The notes below the pieces were generated by a model. It saw only the letters and a program-made list of their open reading frames with translations. It searched no databases and was not told the DNA's origin. 64,000 nt of DNA from Paludibacteraceae bacterium. Lineage in GTDB: Bacteria > Bacteroidota > Bacteroidia > Bacteroidales > Paludibacteraceae. Position 1 is the stretch's first letter. Each line of letters starts with the position of its first letter. Below are positions 56,214 through 64,000 of the stretch, in pieces. Made by a program: the position numbers and the translations under genes. The stretch covers positions 62,001-126,000 of the forward strand of contig JAFYMG010000001.1 in assembly GCA_017556705.1 (NCBI GenBank), written 5' to 3'.

Positions 56214-58150
56214 TTCTCTTCGTATTGTTTTAAAGTGTTACATACTTCAATAACGGACGCTACACTTGGTGCATAACTCATACCACCATGTCCCTTAAAT
56301 GGTGGATTACCATCATACAACTCGTTCAGCGTACCGATACATAGTTCGCTCATCTCTGCCTCATAACCTGTCAGCAATCGACGAATAAAACTCTCACCAG
56401 AATGTTGATATACTTTCAGATATGCAATCGCATATGCAGCAATTGTCCATGGCCATACTGGACCATTGTGGAAGTTACGATCGCGCTCCAACTGTCCGCC
56501 AATATACTCAGGGCGATAGCTACCGCTCTTTGGAGAAATAGTACGCAAACCCTTAGGTGTATACAACTCCTTTGTACAAATATCCACAACCGCCTTGCAT
56601 TGACGACGATCAAGTGGCGAATATGGCAGCGATGCTGCGATAATTTGATTAGGACGTACCTCTTTATTATGGTAGTCACCATCCACATAATCATCTAAAT
56701 ACATCCCATTCCAGAAGGTCTTTACGAAACTATCCTTCGTGATCTCTGCTTGATATTCCATCAAATCGGCAATCTGTTCCTTGCCAAGACAGCGCTGAAT
56801 AGCAGCAGTAAAGAGTCGTGCATTATACCACAATGCGTTCAATTCTACCACATAACCTGTTCGTGGAGTAATAGGACGTCCGTCCTCCACGGCATTCATC
56901 CATGTAGCTGGTCGCTCTTTACCATTTACCCACAACAGGCCATTATTATGCAAGAAGACACGTGGATGTTGTTGCCTACGAATAAACAACATAATATCTA
57001 TAATCAGTTGGCCATACAATCGGGTCACTTCTTCTATCGAGGTATATGCTGCATATTCTTGCAGAGCATGGATAAACCACAACAACACATCAGGTTCATC
57101 CATTCCAGCTAGTTTACACTCCTTACCCTCCATAAAGTTACGTACCTCTTCTACAGCAGTCTTGTTTACAATTGCATCCCAGTACTCTGGGCGGCCAATA
57201 CCCATCGTACAACCAGGCATTGCCAAAAATTCCTCCCGAGCCGATGCCTTAAACCATGGGTAACCAGCCAATAAATAACACTTATCACCCTCACGTTTAT
57301 AGAATTGCGAAGCAGCATTTTTCAAACTGCCGAACATTGTATCACGAGCAGAACGGCGTTGGAACTCTTTTTCCCACAGCGTTTTAAGAGTCTTAGGATT
57401 CACCTCGCTAATACCCGCAGCAAAAATCACACTCTCGCCTTTTTTCATTGGCATCTCAAACCAACCTGGCACCAATTGATCTTCTTTATACGAGAAACCA
57501 CGCTCCAATTCCTTCATATACTCTATGTCCTTATACCATGCTGGCGCGTGCGTGTACTCTACCTTTTTGGAGCATTGCATATACAATTCAGGAAACGATT
57601 CGTACATTCTTGCTACTCGGCCATTCTGCACCTCACGCATATCTGAATTGGCATTGCTATTCTCATGAGTCAATTCGTTGGTATTGCGGTATGCCAAGAA
57701 TGGTTTCAGACGCAATGTTGTTGGCGAGTGCGCCTCCAATAGTGTGTAGCGAATCAATACACGTGGTTCAAAACTAACTAACATGCGCTCCTTAGTCAAA
57801 ATCACACCACCCACACGGTAGGTTGTCTTACTAATCACCTCGCAATCAAACTCACGGATATATTTATGTCCGTTGGGCATGTAGAGGTTTTCGCCATACT
57901 GGTGAATACCCAAGTTAAACTCTGCACCGTGCTGAATCACGGTTTCATCCAAACTCCCCAAAAGCACATAATTGCCTTCTGGAAGAGGATCACCCAAAGG
58001 CAATACCAATTGCCCATGGTACTTACGTGTGTTGCAATCCACCAACGTAGTTGAGTTATAAGCACCCGCACGATTAGTACGAATCATCTCTTTACTCAAA
58101 CTACGCTCCAAATTAATCAACAACGTCTTGTCAAAATTCAAGTAACTCAT
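56210..58150 (-). CDS. Glycogen debranching enzyme (amylo-alpha-1,6-glucosidase, GH133)
   Basis: 646 residues. An N-terminal GDE_N domain ('LNFDKTLLINLERSLSKEMI', 'NRAGAYNSTTLVDCNTRKYHG', first ~200 residues) precedes the (alpha/alpha)6 GDE_C barrel ('AGYPWF', 'GMDEPDVLLWFIHALQEYA', 'NGLLWVNGKERPATWMNA', 'FHNGPVWPWTIAAYAIAYL'). It hydrolyses alpha-1,6 branch glucosyl units. Second gene of the operon, 20 bases after the guanylyltransferase gene. Confidence 0.92.
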   Translation of the reverse strand: MSYLNFDKTLLINLERSLSKEMIRTNRAGAYNSTTLVDCNTRKYHGQLVLPLGDPLPEGNYVLLGSLDETVIQHGAEFNLGIHQYGENLYMPNGHKYIREFDCEVISKTTYRVGGVILTKERMLVSFEPRVLIRYTLLEAHSPTTLRLKPFLAYRNTNELTHENSNANSDMREVQNGRVARMYESFPELYMQCSKKVEYTHAPAWYKDIEYMKELERGFSYKEDQLVPGWFEMPMKKGESVIFAAGISEVNPKTLKTLWEKEFQRRSARDTMFGSLKNAASQFYKREGDKCYLLAGYPWFKASAREEFLAMPGCTMGIGRPEYWDAIVNKTAVEEVRNFMEGKECKLAGMDEPDVLLWFIHALQEYAAYTSIEEVTRLYGQLIIDIMLFIRRQQHPRVFLHNNGLLWVNGKERPATWMNAVEDGRPITPRTGYVVELNALWYNARLFTAAIQRCLGKEQIADLMEYQAEITKDSFVKTFWNGMYLDDYVDGDYHNKEVRPNQIIAASLPYSPLDRRQCKAVVDICTKELYTPKGLRTISPKSGSYRPEYIGGQLERDRNFHNGPVWPWTIAAYAIAYLKVYQHSGESFIRRLLTGYEAEMSELCIGTLNELYDGNPPFKGHGGMSYAPSVASVIEVCNTLKQYEEK

Positions 58151-58170
58151 ATCTTGTAAATTGTAATTAT

Positions 58171-59262
58171 CTAACTAAACTTACCATCAAACTGCATCTC
58201 CGCATCCGCATAGAACTGCCGTATCTGTTGCTCATCCTCTCGCTTACAGATCAACAATACACCATTTGCCTCGGCTACAATACAATTCTCCAAACCTTGA
58301 ATCACCGCCAAATGCCCTTTCGGCAGCGTCACAATATTTCCATGGCTATCATAGAAGGTAGCATCCGAGTGCAACGACACATTCTTCGCATCATCTTTTT
58401 CACTCAGTTCATACAACGACCCCCACGTACCAAGATCACTCCAACCAAAATCACTTGGCATAACATACACATTCTGAGCATGCTCCATCACACCATAATC
58501 AATAGATATACTTGGACAAGTAGGGAACATCTCCTGTATAAACACGTCCTCTGCACTCGTACCCATCTTATCTGCACCTTGTCTAAACTTTTGTGCCAAC
58601 TCTGGCATATGCTCTTCCAATGCAGCTTCTATCGTGCGTAAATTCCAAATAAATATACCTGAATTCCACAAGAAATCCCCGCTTTCAACGAATATTTTTG
58701 CTAATTCCAAATTGGGTTTCTCCGTAAATGCCTTCACTTTGCACATTACATCTTCTCCCTGCACAACGTCACCCATCTGAATATATCCATATCCGGTCTC
58801 AGGGCGAGTTGGCTTCATTCCTAGAGTCACCAAAGCAGCATTATCCTCGATAAAATCAAAACACTTGACAATAGTATCTCTAAAATTATCCTCTTGCAAT
58901 ATCAGGTGATCACTTGCCGCCACCACAACATTCGCATTCTCATCCTTCGCCATCGCTCTAATACGCGCCATGGCATAGGCAATACACGGTGCTGTATTTC
59001 TGCGTGCAGGCTCACACAACACCTGACTAGATTGTAAATCCGGTATCTGCTCCAACACTTGATCACGATATATCACATTCGTCACAATCAAGATGTTTTC
59101 AACCGGTACCAGCGGACGAAATCTGTCTATCGTCATCTGCAGCAAACTGCGCCCCGCACCAAAAAAGTCTAGAAATTGTTTCGGCTTCTCATTGCGGCTA
59201 AATGGCCAGAAACGGCTACCAACACCGCCCGCCATAATTACACAATAGTTGTTTTCTTTCAT
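58171..59262 (-). CDS. Mannose-1-phosphate guanylyltransferase
   Basis: 363 residues. It makes GDP-mannose from mannose-1-phosphate and GTP. 'CVIMAGGVGSRFWPFSRNEKPKQFLDF' (pyrophosphorylase loop, cited by its ends GGVGSRFWP and KPKQF) and 'FLWNSGIFIWNLRTIEAALEEH' are diagnostic; 'SIDYGVMEHAQNVYVMPSDFGWSDLGTW' follows (in part). It lacks the C-terminal isomerase domain of bifunctional forms. It leads the operon; the link of GDP-mannose to glycogen genes is unexplained. Confidence 0.92.
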   Translation of the reverse strand: MKENNYCVIMAGGVGSRFWPFSRNEKPKQFLDFFGAGRSLLQMTIDRFRPLVPVENILIVTNVIYRDQVLEQIPDLQSSQVLCEPARRNTAPCIAYAMARIRAMAKDENANVVVAASDHLILQEDNFRDTIVKCFDFIEDNAALVTLGMKPTRPETGYGYIQMGDVVQGEDVMCKVKAFTEKPNLELAKIFVESGDFLWNSGIFIWNLRTIEAALEEHMPELAQKFRQGADKMGTSAEDVFIQEMFPTCPSISIDYGVMEHAQNVYVMPSDFGWSDLGTWGSLYELSEKDDAKNVSLHSDATFYDSHGNIVTLPKGHLAVIQGLENCIVAEANGVLLICKREDEQQIRQFYADAEMQFDGKFS

Positions 59263-59312
59263 GATATATTACTACGTTACTATGTTCAAATCACACTACT
59301 TCCAACAGCCTG

Positions 59313-59320
59313 CAAAGATA
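59313..59320 (-). promoter_or_regulatory. -7 box of the guanylyltransferase/glycogen operon
   Basis: TATCTTTG on the minus strand after an A-tract, about 50 bases before the ATG. Confidence 0.75.
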
Positions 59321-59600
59321 CAACTTTTTTTTGAATGCTGCAACTCTTTTATGTTTTATTTTCCTTGAACATGTTGTAAAACATTTTTGCATATCAACCT
59401 TACACACTCAACACCCACACACATATCATTTTATATACACCTTCGTCTCCCTATATTTACCCATATTATAGTTAGTTATTAGTTAGTTATTAATTAGTTA
59501 TTAATTAGTTATTAATTAGTTACTCCTATATTTTTATAGAAATTATGGATAAAAAATACAAAAATTAGACATTGTACATTGCCAAATCGTAAATATTTTG
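59321..59600. other. Divergent intergenic region
   Basis: No gene. It is AT-rich and holds the tandem repeat at 59467-59523 and the two divergent promoters at its ends. Confidence 0.65.
59467..59523 (+). repeat. 11-base tandem repeat TTAGTTATTAA
   Basis: Four to five copies, the last three nearly perfect, about 80 bases upstream of the gldD promoter box. The unit is not a multiple of the DNA turn by more than half a base, so copies face the same side of the helix. Confidence 0.85.
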
Positions 59601-59608
59601 TACCTTTG
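59601..59608 (+). promoter_or_regulatory. -7 box of the gldD operon
   Basis: TACCTTTG followed by GCG; the leader to ATG 59628 is only about 15 bases. Confidence 0.75.
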
Positions 59609-59627
59609 CGTGCCGATATATGCGAAT

Positions 59628-60200
59628 ATGAAATACTTTAAGATCTTACCTGTTCTTTTGGCGATAGCACTATTCTCCTCTTGCCAACGCCGTGTTGTAC
59701 CCAAACCAATGGGCTACTTCCGAATAGCCATTCCTGATACCGCGTATGCATATGCAACGCTCAAGGGTTATCCATACACCTTTCGCCTATCTAACAATGC
59801 CTATATTGACACTCGACCACAAGATGGTGAGCAATATTGGATCGATATTCAATATCCTAATCTCAACGCCACTATCCACTGCAGCTATAAGCCTGTTCAA
59901 AACAACTTCCGAGCACTCGCTCACGATGCACAGGAGTTCCTATACAAACACACCACAGTAGCCTCTGCAATACCCATGCAAGAGTTTGCCAATCCAAACA
60001 ACCACGTATGGGGACTTTTCTCGCGGTTACAAGGCAACACGGCTACACCTATACAATTCGTACTAACCGATTCTACCAAACATTTCTTTAGAGGATCGGT
60101 CTACTGCAATTGTATTCCTAATCAAGACTCATTGGCTCCCATACACGAATATATACAACAAGATGTACGCATGATTATGGAGTCAATGGAATGGCGATAA
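59628..60200 (+). CDS. gldD: GldD-like lipoprotein
   Basis: 190 residues from ATG 59628. The lipoprotein signal 'FKILPVLLAIALFSSCQ' puts the lipid-bearing Cys at about residue 18. 'VPKPMGYFRIAIPDTAY', 'WIDIQYPNLNATIHCSYKPV', 'SAIPMQEFANPNNHVWGLFSRLQGN' (in part) and 'STKHFFRGSVYCNCIPNQDSLAPI' follow the GldD pattern, which occurs in gliding and non-gliding Bacteroidota. It is first in an operon with GGGPS and tadA; overlap of 10 bases with the next gene. Confidence 0.88.
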   Translation: MKYFKILPVLLAIALFSSCQRRVVPKPMGYFRIAIPDTAYAYATLKGYPYTFRLSNNAYIDTRPQDGEQYWIDIQYPNLNATIHCSYKPVQNNFRALAHDAQEFLYKHTTVASAIPMQEFANPNNHVWGLFSRLQGNTATPIQFVLTDSTKHFFRGSVYCNCIPNQDSLAPIHEYIQQDVRMIMESMEWR

Positions 60201-60949
60201 AACCGACAGAAATGAATATATTATCCTACATCAATAATTGTCATAACCAGCGACATCCGTTGTTGGCTATTCTTATAGATCCCAACAAAACTGATGCTTA
60301 CCATCAACTGCTACCATACCTTCAACTGGCAGATTTGATCTTTGTCGGTGGAAGCACAGGCGATTCTATCGAACCTTGTATTGCGACTTTACGTCAACAC
60401 ACGTTTGCTCCTCTCATCATTTTCCCTGGAAATATCGCACAATTTTCAGCCAATGCTGATGCGCTATTATTCCTCTCACTTCTTAATGCTTCCACAGCTG
60501 ATATGCTCATTACACCACATATCGAAATCGCCAAGCATGTCATAAAATCTGGCATCGAATCTATCCCAATGGGATATATCCTATTAGACGGCGAGCGAAA
60601 AAGTAGTGTTGAAATCGTATCAAATTGCCAACCAATACCTCAAAATGAAATAGAAAAAATCATCTCCATCACCCTCGCAGGACAACTTCTTGGAAAACAA
60701 GTTATTTATCTTGAAGCTGGGAGTGGGGCAAAAAAGCCCGTATCCACCGATATTGTACATGCAGTACGCTCACAACTGCGAGTACCTCTTATTGTAGGAG
60801 GAGGAATCTGCACACCACAAGCCATGATCCAGGCTTTTGATGCAGGAGCAGATATTGTGGTGATAGGTAATCATTTTGAGCAACATCCAGAAGAATTACC
60901 CGTATTTATCCATACATTATCAGAATATGCTACCATCACTCCAAGATGA
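60191..60949 (+). CDS. Geranylgeranylglyceryl phosphate synthase family protein (PcrB/GGGPS)
   Basis: Up to 252 residues (ATG 60191, or ATG 60212 at 'NILSYINNCHNQ'). A TIM barrel that joins a polyprenyl diphosphate to sn-glycerol-1-phosphate. 'LLAILIDPNKTD', 'ADLIFVGGSTGDS', 'LIIFPGNIAQFSANADALLFLSLLN' (in part), 'YLEAGSGAKKPV' and 'LIVGGGICTPQAM' are the family marks. Group I/II GGGPS of Bacteroidota make ether-lipid precursors; a UbiA-type enzyme for the next step is at 41781. It overlaps tadA by 23 bases. Confidence 0.93.
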   Translation: MAIKPTEMNILSYINNCHNQRHPLLAILIDPNKTDAYHQLLPYLQLADLIFVGGSTGDSIEPCIATLRQHTFAPLIIFPGNIAQFSANADALLFLSLLNASTADMLITPHIEIAKHVIKSGIESIPMGYILLDGERKSSVEIVSNCQPIPQNEIEKIISITLAGQLLGKQVIYLEAGSGAKKPVSTDIVHAVRSQLRVPLIVGGGICTPQAMIQAFDAGADIVVIGNHFEQHPEELPVFIHTLSEYATITPR

Positions 60950-61373
60950 CGAACGCTATATGCGTATGGCACTTGCAGAGGCCAAACAGGCATTCGCCCA
61001 AGGTGAAGTGCCCGTCGGTTGTGTAATCGTTGCTAATGGGCAAGTGGTAGGACGTGGGCACAACCTCACAGAGACATTGGCAGATGTAACAGCTCATGCC
61101 GAAATGCAAGCCATCACCGCAGCAGCAAGCACCCTCGGAGGCAAATACCTTGCACAGTGCACATTGTACGTCACGGTAGAACCATGTATCATGTGCGCGG
61201 GTGCAATAGGATGGTCACAAATCAAAAGAGTGGTCTATGGAACTGTCGATAAAAAACGCGGTTTCACTTTTTTTGCACCAAAGGCATTGCATCCAAAATG
61301 TTCGGTTTCATCGGGGATATTAGAGTATGAATGCCGAGAATTAATGCAATCATTCTTTGCTCAAAAACGATAA
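60927..61373 (+). CDS. tadA: tRNA adenosine(34) deaminase TadA
   Basis: 148 residues from ATG 60927. It converts A34 to inosine in the anticodon of tRNA-Arg. Zinc and catalytic residues: 'VTAHAEMQAITAA' (HAE) and 'VEPCIMCAGAIGWSQI' (PCxxC). 'GEVPVGCVIVANGQVVGRGHN' is the TadA substrate loop. Translationally coupled to the GGGPS gene. Confidence 0.94.
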   Translation: MLPSLQDDERYMRMALAEAKQAFAQGEVPVGCVIVANGQVVGRGHNLTETLADVTAHAEMQAITAAASTLGGKYLAQCTLYVTVEPCIMCAGAIGWSQIKRVVYGTVDKKRGFTFFAPKALHPKCSVSSGILEYECRELMQSFFAQKR

Positions 61374-61386
61374 ATAATACTACCAT

Positions 61387-63291
61387 ATGAAAAAGTCAAT
61401 CCGAACCATCATCCAACTAGTATCATTAGTCGCATTAGCGGCATTATGTATCTATCTCTTTCCCCGTTACACAAATCCGTTCAAATACCATTTCGAGGTA
61501 GGGCAACCATGGGGATATGGTCTAGTGACTGCAGAATATGACTTCCCAATCTATAAACCCGAATCTCAACTGCAAGAAGAGTATGCACAAGCCATGAAGG
61601 ATTATACACCTTGCTATACGCTTGACCCGCATGCTGTACCAACCGAACTATATATCGTATCCATCGAAGAAATGGAACGTATCATTCAATCACAATGCTC
61701 TCGAATATCCATTGTCAATAATCGCGTATCCACACCTATTGATATCAATCAGCTTTACACCCCAAAAACAGCTTATCAACTCATTCACAGCGAATTAAAA
61801 CCTAATCTACTATACGATTCTATTACTTCTACAAATCTTAAAAATAATATTCGATCCACTATATCACCAACCCATGGCATGGTACAAGCAGGTGAAAAGA
61901 TTATAGATACTGGTGAGATCGTCACTGCAGACAAAGCTCAACAACTCCATTCACTCCGTCGATCCATGGAGGATCGTAATATATCCAAACGCCAAACATT
62001 ATTCTCCATTATAGGAAGTAGCGTTTGTATCCTTCTTCTGTTGATAATTTTCTTCTTATACCTCAATACATATCGACGTAAACTATTGGACAAAATGCGG
62101 CACATATTATTTTTCACTATGTTAATGGCGATTATTATCTCTATTGCGGCCTTTGTTCTGCGCTATGCACCTACAGGATATATCTATATCGTTCCATTCA
62201 CGTGGTGTCCAATTATCACACGCGTATTTTACGATTCGCGAACAGCCATCTTCATACACATCATCACCACCTTTATCGTGTCGCTTGTAGTCCCAGCTCC
62301 ATTTATCTTCCTTCTTATTCAAATACTTGGCGGAATTGTAGCGGTAATCAGTTTGCGCGACATGACACAACGAGCACAATTGGCACAAACTGCTCTCTTC
62401 ATCCTACTTGCCTACTCATTAATTTACACAGCCGCTACTCTACTCATAGCTGGTAATATCACAGCAGTGGAGTATCGCTACTACTTCTATTTTGCCATCA
62501 ATGCTGTATTGGTAATATGCTCATATGGTTTGATTTTCCTCTTCGAACGATCATTTGGTTTGTTAAGTAATATCACATTGGTTGAGCTCACCAATGTCAA
62601 CTCTAATCTCATGCTCTCATTCGCAGAAAAAGCACCTGGCACCTTTCAACATTCGCTACAAGTCAGCAACCTTGCCACCGAAGCTGCCAAACGTATTGGT
62701 GCGAAAGTGCTACTCGTGCGCACGGGTGCACTCTACCATGATATAGGTAAAATGAGCGCACCAAATCACTTCATTGAGAATCAAACAGGGGATAATCCAC
62801 TACAAGCAATGGCCTGCGATGAAGCTGCCAAGGTAATTATCAACCACGTTGAAGAAGGCGAAAGAATTGCACGCAAACATCATTTGCCCGAAGTCATCGT
62901 ACATTTCATCCGTTCACATCATGGTACTTCTGTCACACGCTATTTCTACAACACTGCAGTCAATGCGGCCATCGCTGCCGGCAAGACGGCGGCTAATGTA
63001 CACAAGGATGATTATACCTACCCAGGGCCAAAACCTGCATCCAAGGAAGCAGCCATCCTCATGATGGCGGATGCTATTGAAGCACGTTCACGTACGCTCA
63101 ATGAGTTAACCGAACAATCTATTGCCAACATGGTTGATCAGATGATAGATGCACAAGTAGCTGACGGACAATTCTCTGAGACATCACTCTCCTTCAAAGA
63201 CCTTGAGGATATTCGCGCTATTTTTAAACAGAAACTCATTGAAATCAATCACCATCGCATCACCTACCCGACCATTCAAGAGAACAAATAA
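61387..63291 (+). CDS. 7TMR-HD family phosphodiesterase (PgpH-like)
   Basis: 634 residues. One N-terminal membrane helix, a periplasmic 7TMR-HDED part (~35-195), seven membrane helices (~205-400), then a cytoplasmic HD domain with 'APGTFQHSLQVSNLATEAAK', 'TGALYHDIGKMSAPNHFIENQ' (HD pair near residue 455) and 'VIVHFIRSHHGTS'. Listeria PgpH of this family degrades cyclic di-AMP; the same role here is inferred. The N-terminal periplasmic part is rather short. It lies 13 bases after tadA. Confidence 0.9.
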   Translation: MKKSIRTIIQLVSLVALAALCIYLFPRYTNPFKYHFEVGQPWGYGLVTAEYDFPIYKPESQLQEEYAQAMKDYTPCYTLDPHAVPTELYIVSIEEMERIIQSQCSRISIVNNRVSTPIDINQLYTPKTAYQLIHSELKPNLLYDSITSTNLKNNIRSTISPTHGMVQAGEKIIDTGEIVTADKAQQLHSLRRSMEDRNISKRQTLFSIIGSSVCILLLLIIFFLYLNTYRRKLLDKMRHILFFTMLMAIIISIAAFVLRYAPTGYIYIVPFTWCPIITRVFYDSRTAIFIHIITTFIVSLVVPAPFIFLLIQILGGIVAVISLRDMTQRAQLAQTALFILLAYSLIYTAATLLIAGNITAVEYRYYFYFAINAVLVICSYGLIFLFERSFGLLSNITLVELTNVNSNLMLSFAEKAPGTFQHSLQVSNLATEAAKRIGAKVLLVRTGALYHDIGKMSAPNHFIENQTGDNPLQAMACDEAAKVIINHVEEGERIARKHHLPEVIVHFIRSHHGTSVTRYFYNTAVNAAIAAGKTAANVHKDDYTYPGPKPASKEAAILMMADAIEARSRTLNELTEQSIANMVDQMIDAQVADGQFSETSLSFKDLEDIRAIFKQKLIEINHHRITYPTIQENK

Positions 63292-63296
63292 CCATT

Positions 63297-64000
63297 ATGA
63301 AACATAAATTGTACCTCGCTCCCATGGAGGATGTCACCGATCCTGCCTTTCGTTTACTCTGTAAGCGATTTGGTGCGGTGCGTGTATATACCGAGTTTGT
63401 CAATGCTGATGCGTTAGTACGCGATGTTGTTTCCACAACCCGCAAACTACAAATCAGCGATGAGGAACGCCCTGTTACCATCCAGATTTATGGTCGTGAA
63501 CCTGAGAGCATGGCAGACGCAGCACGTATCGTAGAGCAAGCAAAGCCCGATTTCATCGACATCAACTTCGGTTGTCCAGTCAAAAAAGTCGCTGGTAAAG
63601 GTGCGGGGGCAGGGCTCCTCAAAGATATCCCTAAGATGCTAGACATCACCCGCGCAGTGGTAAATGCTGTCAAGACCCCCGTGACAGTCAAAACACGTTT
63701 AGGATGGGATGACAACAATCGTATCATCACCGAAATTGCCGAACCCCTTCAAGATTGTGGTATCACCGAATTAGCCATCCACGGTCGCACACGTAGCCAA
63801 ATGTATCGAGGAGATGCGGATTGGTCGCTTATTCGAGAAGTGAAAAATAACCCTCGAATCCATATACCTATCATTGGCAATGGAGATGTTACTACCCCCG
63901 AACAGGCGAAGAAATGTTTCGATGAATTCGGCGTAGATGCTATCATGGTGGGGCGGGCTACTTTTGGTTGCCCATGGATATTCGAGGATATGCAGCACTA
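63297..64000 (+). CDS. tRNA-dihydrouridine synthase (DusB-like), 3' end outside window
   Basis: The frame from ATG 63297 is open to the end of the window (234 codons seen; the family has ~320-340). It reduces uridines in the tRNA D loop using FMN. 'KLYLAPMEDVTDPAFRLLCK' opens the barrel; 'DFIDINFGCPVKKVAGKGAGAGLL' (in part; catalytic Cys in FGCP) and 'ELAIHGRTRSQMYRGDADW' and 'IPIIGNGDV' follow. It starts 5 bases after the previous stop. Confidence 0.93.
   Translation, partial: MKHKLYLAPMEDVTDPAFRLLCKRFGAVRVYTEFVNADALVRDVVSTTRKLQISDEERPVTIQIYGREPESMADAARIVEQAKPDFIDINFGCPVKKVAGKGAGAGLLKDIPKMLDITRAVVNAVKTPVTVKTRLGWDDNNRIITEIAEPLQDCGITELAIHGRTRSQMYRGDADWSLIREVKNNPRIHIPIIGNGDVTTPEQAKKCFDEFGVDAIMVGRATFGCPWIFEDMQH

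Overview
The window comes from a member of the Bacteroidota, most likely Bacteroidales. The reasons are the -33 TTTG / -7 TAnnTTTG promoters with a 20-base spacer, the weak or absent Shine-Dalgarno sequences before most host genes, the Gld-type proteins (GldG, GldD and a GldI-like FKBP lipoprotein), the parA-parB-DUF5683-mltD gene order, DUF4465 and DUF4827 proteins, a CarboxypepD_reg-type TonB receptor, an Mpl-type ligase, and a tmRNA whose tag reads GNNTVALAA. No species can be named.

Layout. 1-2 kb: the 3' end of a GT-B glycosyltransferase gene, then a degraded IS1249-like insertion sequence with clear inverted repeats. 2-10 kb: a metal and transport cluster (a FeoB without the first part of its G domain, a TonB receptor, a secreted His-rich HMA protein, a MATE exporter, an AspT/YidE-type transporter) and a secreted DUF4465 protein. 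10.9-14.2 kb: ftsB, a small membrane protein, a LacI regulator, an orphan GH65 N-terminal domain, ruvC and a 2[4Fe-4S] ferredoxin. 14.4-28.7 kb: envelope and chromosome maintenance on the plus strand (parvulin PPIase, GldG, LysM/periplasmic-binding protein, beta-barrel, ParA, ParB, DUF5683, MltD, MerR, FKBP and DUF4827 lipoproteins, GlmM, SurE, LpxB). 28.7-36.7 kb, minus strand: YihY, CtpA, dCMP deaminase, Mpl, trigger factor, TypA. 37-40.7 kb, plus strand: MarC, a TlpA-like lipoprotein without its CxxC, a compact QueG-like protein, RpiB, a radical SAM/SPASM protein. 40.9-46.7 kb, minus strand: a broken regulator, Maf, UbiA prenyltransferase, GH13 amylase, AckA, Pta. Then a tRNA with anticodon CAT.

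47.0-53.1 kb is the most interesting part: an AT-rich integrated element of about 6 kb inserted in the 3' end of the tmRNA gene (ssrA, minus strand). It carries a structured RNA or replication-origin candidate, a family 2 glycosyltransferase, a pII/X-like rolling-circle replication protein, an XRE repressor, a small resolvase and a large serine recombinase. Both attachment sites can be proposed from an 8-bp repeat (AGTGGAGA). Joining the ends in silico gives the recombinase gene a different, element-encoded C-terminus, so the gene appears to be split by its own attachment site. The likely original tmRNA terminator is now stranded at the far end of the element.

53.6-59.3 kb: a glycogen operon on the minus strand (mannose-1-phosphate guanylyltransferase, GH133 debranching enzyme, GT4 synthase, GH57 amylase). 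59.6 kb to the end: gldD, geranylgeranylglyceryl phosphate synthase, tadA, a 7TM-HD phosphodiesterase and the start of a tRNA-dihydrouridine synthase gene.

Across the window, short phrases of 7, 8 or 10 bases are repeated in tandem between genes and also inside genes. Their unit lengths are not multiples of three, yet they lie in frame and stop-free in loops and linkers of several unrelated proteins. A second layer consists of arrays of mini-hairpins with 3-base loops joined by constant linkers. These two repeat systems and the tmRNA-integrated element are the main candidates for undescribed biology.
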